The position numbers were made by a program, and so were the translations under genes. The notes below the pieces were generated by a model. It was not told the DNA's origin. It worked only from the letters and a program-made list of their open reading frames with translations, and did no database searches. Shown here piece after piece: positions 62,688 through 64,000 of a DNA stretch of 64,000 nt (the stretch's first letter is position 1; each line of letters opens with the position of its first letter). Source of the stretch: Aspidapion aeneum (taxonomy: Eukaryota; Arthropoda; Insecta; Coleoptera; Brentidae). The stretch covers positions 48,664,786 through 48,728,785 of the forward strand of contig OY755046.1 of assembly GCA_963576565.1 (NCBI GenBank), read 5' to 3'.

Positions 62688-63690
62688 TAGACTGTTGCCA
62701 TTCTTTTTTTCTCCGCCCTATTGGTTGCCATTCCAGGACCTGCTTATGTAATCTTTCGTCGTTCATCCGTTGTACATGGCCGTACCATATCAGTTGTCTT
62801 TTGGTGATGTCATCCGTTATGCTTCCCTCGATTCCCATTCTTTATTTTATGATCTCTTGTCTTATGTGAGCTGATCTAGATATTCTCATTAATCTTCTTA
62901 TTGCATCCATTTCGACACTTTCCATTTTCGTTTTGTATTTTTCTATTACGCAACAAGTATCTATTCCATACAAAAGCGTGCTTTTCACCATTGTTTCATA
63001 TATGTTAAATTTTACATTCTTTTTGATCTCTACTTTACTATTCTTTTTTTCAGTTCTTTACAGTCTGTTCCTGTCTTATCAAATGTGACACCCAAGGATA
63101 CATACTAATTGCATTGAGATATTGTTTGCCCATTGTCTAGTTCTCTCACTGAATTCGTGTCCAATACATAAGTACTGTATCTTGTCCACGTTCACTGTTA
63201 ATCCCCACGTTTGGCACTCTTCTGTTAACTTTCTCATTATATACTCCATGTCTTTTTTATCATTAGCTACAATTACTTGATCGTCAGCAAACTGTAGTGT
63301 GTATATGGTAAATTGGTCATTAAGTTGTATTCCGATGCTGTGCACTTTACGTTTCCAGTTTCTTAGAACTACTGCGATATATACTTTAAAAAAGAGTTGG
63401 AGAGATACAACATCCCTGTCTTAAGCCTTTCGTTACCAGGAATTATTTCGAAAGTCGATATACAATTTTAATTCTAGATTTTGACCCTTTGTATAGTTCT
63501 TTTATCGCTTTTATGTATGTATGATTGATATTAGTTTTCTCTAACACTGTCCATAATTTTTCTACTGGAACGGTATCATATGCTTTTTGTAGGTCCACAA
63601 AGGTAACATGAGCCTCTATATTTCTGGCGCTTCTTTTCTCAATTACTTGTTTAAGATAAAAAACATTATCACTACAAGATATGCCCTTTA
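62688..63690 (-). pseudogene. RTE-like LINE RT relic, minus strand, FADD intact
   Basis: On the minus strand from 63690: SCSDNVFYLKQVIEKRSARN, VTFVDLQKAYDTVPVEKLW (first catalytic Asp region), IKAIKELYKGSKSRIKIVY and, after a stop, LVTKGLRQGCCISPTLFKV. Next are QLNDQFTIYTLQFADDQVIV with FADD intact, MRKLTEECQTWGLTVNVDK, and on to NVKFNIYETMVKSTLLY-type and MGIEGSITDDITKRQLIWYG blocks, ending near 62690 in the LEWQPIGR-type tail. Several frameshifts (for example near 63130 and 63030). The best preserved RT core of this family in the window. Confidence 0.88.
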
Positions 63691-64000
63691 GTAAATAATG
63701 GTGTTAATTTTGGAAGAGCTTGTAGAAGTTTTGGCAAAGAAATGAGCAGTTTTTTTCTGATTTTCGATTTTCTTTATTTTTCTTTTGACGCGTCTGGGCT
63801 GGCTGCAAACTGCAATAATCATAAAAAAGCAGTTACTGCTTTGCACCTGTTGGCATCAGACAGAAATAAACTGCGTGATGCGAGCATAAAATGCGTAGCG
63901 TAACTAAACAACAAGTAAAATTACAATTTTTTTTTATCCTCGATGATTTTCACAATAACAAAGAATGTAATCTTTTTACTAATAACTTTTCTTTACAACT
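63691..64000. other. window end, no gene seen
   Basis: No recognised coding or repeat content in the last 310 bases. Confidence 0.4.

Overview
The window looks like a repeat-dense, AT-rich arthropod nuclear genome, most likely an insect. The support is the mix of mariner, hAT, pogo/Tigger, RTE-like and Jockey/I-type LINEs, tRNA-headed SINEs and a Ty3/gypsy element with a tRNA-Leu-type primer site, plus spliceosomal splice signals. There are no operons, rRNA genes or CRISPR arrays. Nearly every protein-coding stretch that I can recognise is a transposon relic. Species cannot be fixed from the sequence alone.

Layout. 0-11.7 kb: foldback and tandem repeats, a tRNA-like sequence held between long inverted repeats (4.5-4.9 kb), a three-level nest of hAT MITE, LINE and hAT MITE (5.7-6.8 kb), and a tandem array of LINE RNase H fragments (7.7-9.2 kb). 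11.7-14.1 kb: a Jockey-like LINE inserted inside the RNase H region of another LINE with a 12-bp target duplication. 15-17.9 kb: a duplicated LINE fragment, one copy split by a mariner relic. 18-27 kb: MITEs, a SINE, a pogo/Tigger relic and very short hairpin elements. 28.3-31.2 kb: a broken mariner, a 1-kb foldback element with 9-bp target duplications, and a LINE tail. 32.1-40.3 kb: a 169-bp satellite interrupted by a 6.5-kb Ty3/gypsy element with nearly identical LTRs but several internal stops. 40.7-41.6 kb: a second tandem array of about 136 bp.

42.85-59.88 kb is the best candidate for a host gene. It has a signal-peptide exon with a clean splice donor, a possible 27-nt symmetric microexon at 48985-49011 and a possible terminal exon at 59847. 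Its large introns are filled with MITEs, a palindrome carrying a (CA)n tract, a SINE and LINE relics. A separate short exon at 51041-51117 encodes the start of a THAP-like domain behind a promoter-like CpG-containing segment. 55-64 kb: inverted repeats, RTE-like LINE relics on both strands, a hAT relic with a perfect 8-bp target duplication, and an ACAGGACTAT minisatellite.

Most distinctive are three 49-65-bp palindromic elements sharing TARGGTCACT ends (two with 8-bp target duplications), the 29.2-30.2 kb foldback element, the tRNA-bearing inverted repeat, the secreted-protein gene with its microexon, and the THAP-like exon. All calls were made by eye. No alignment or database search was run.
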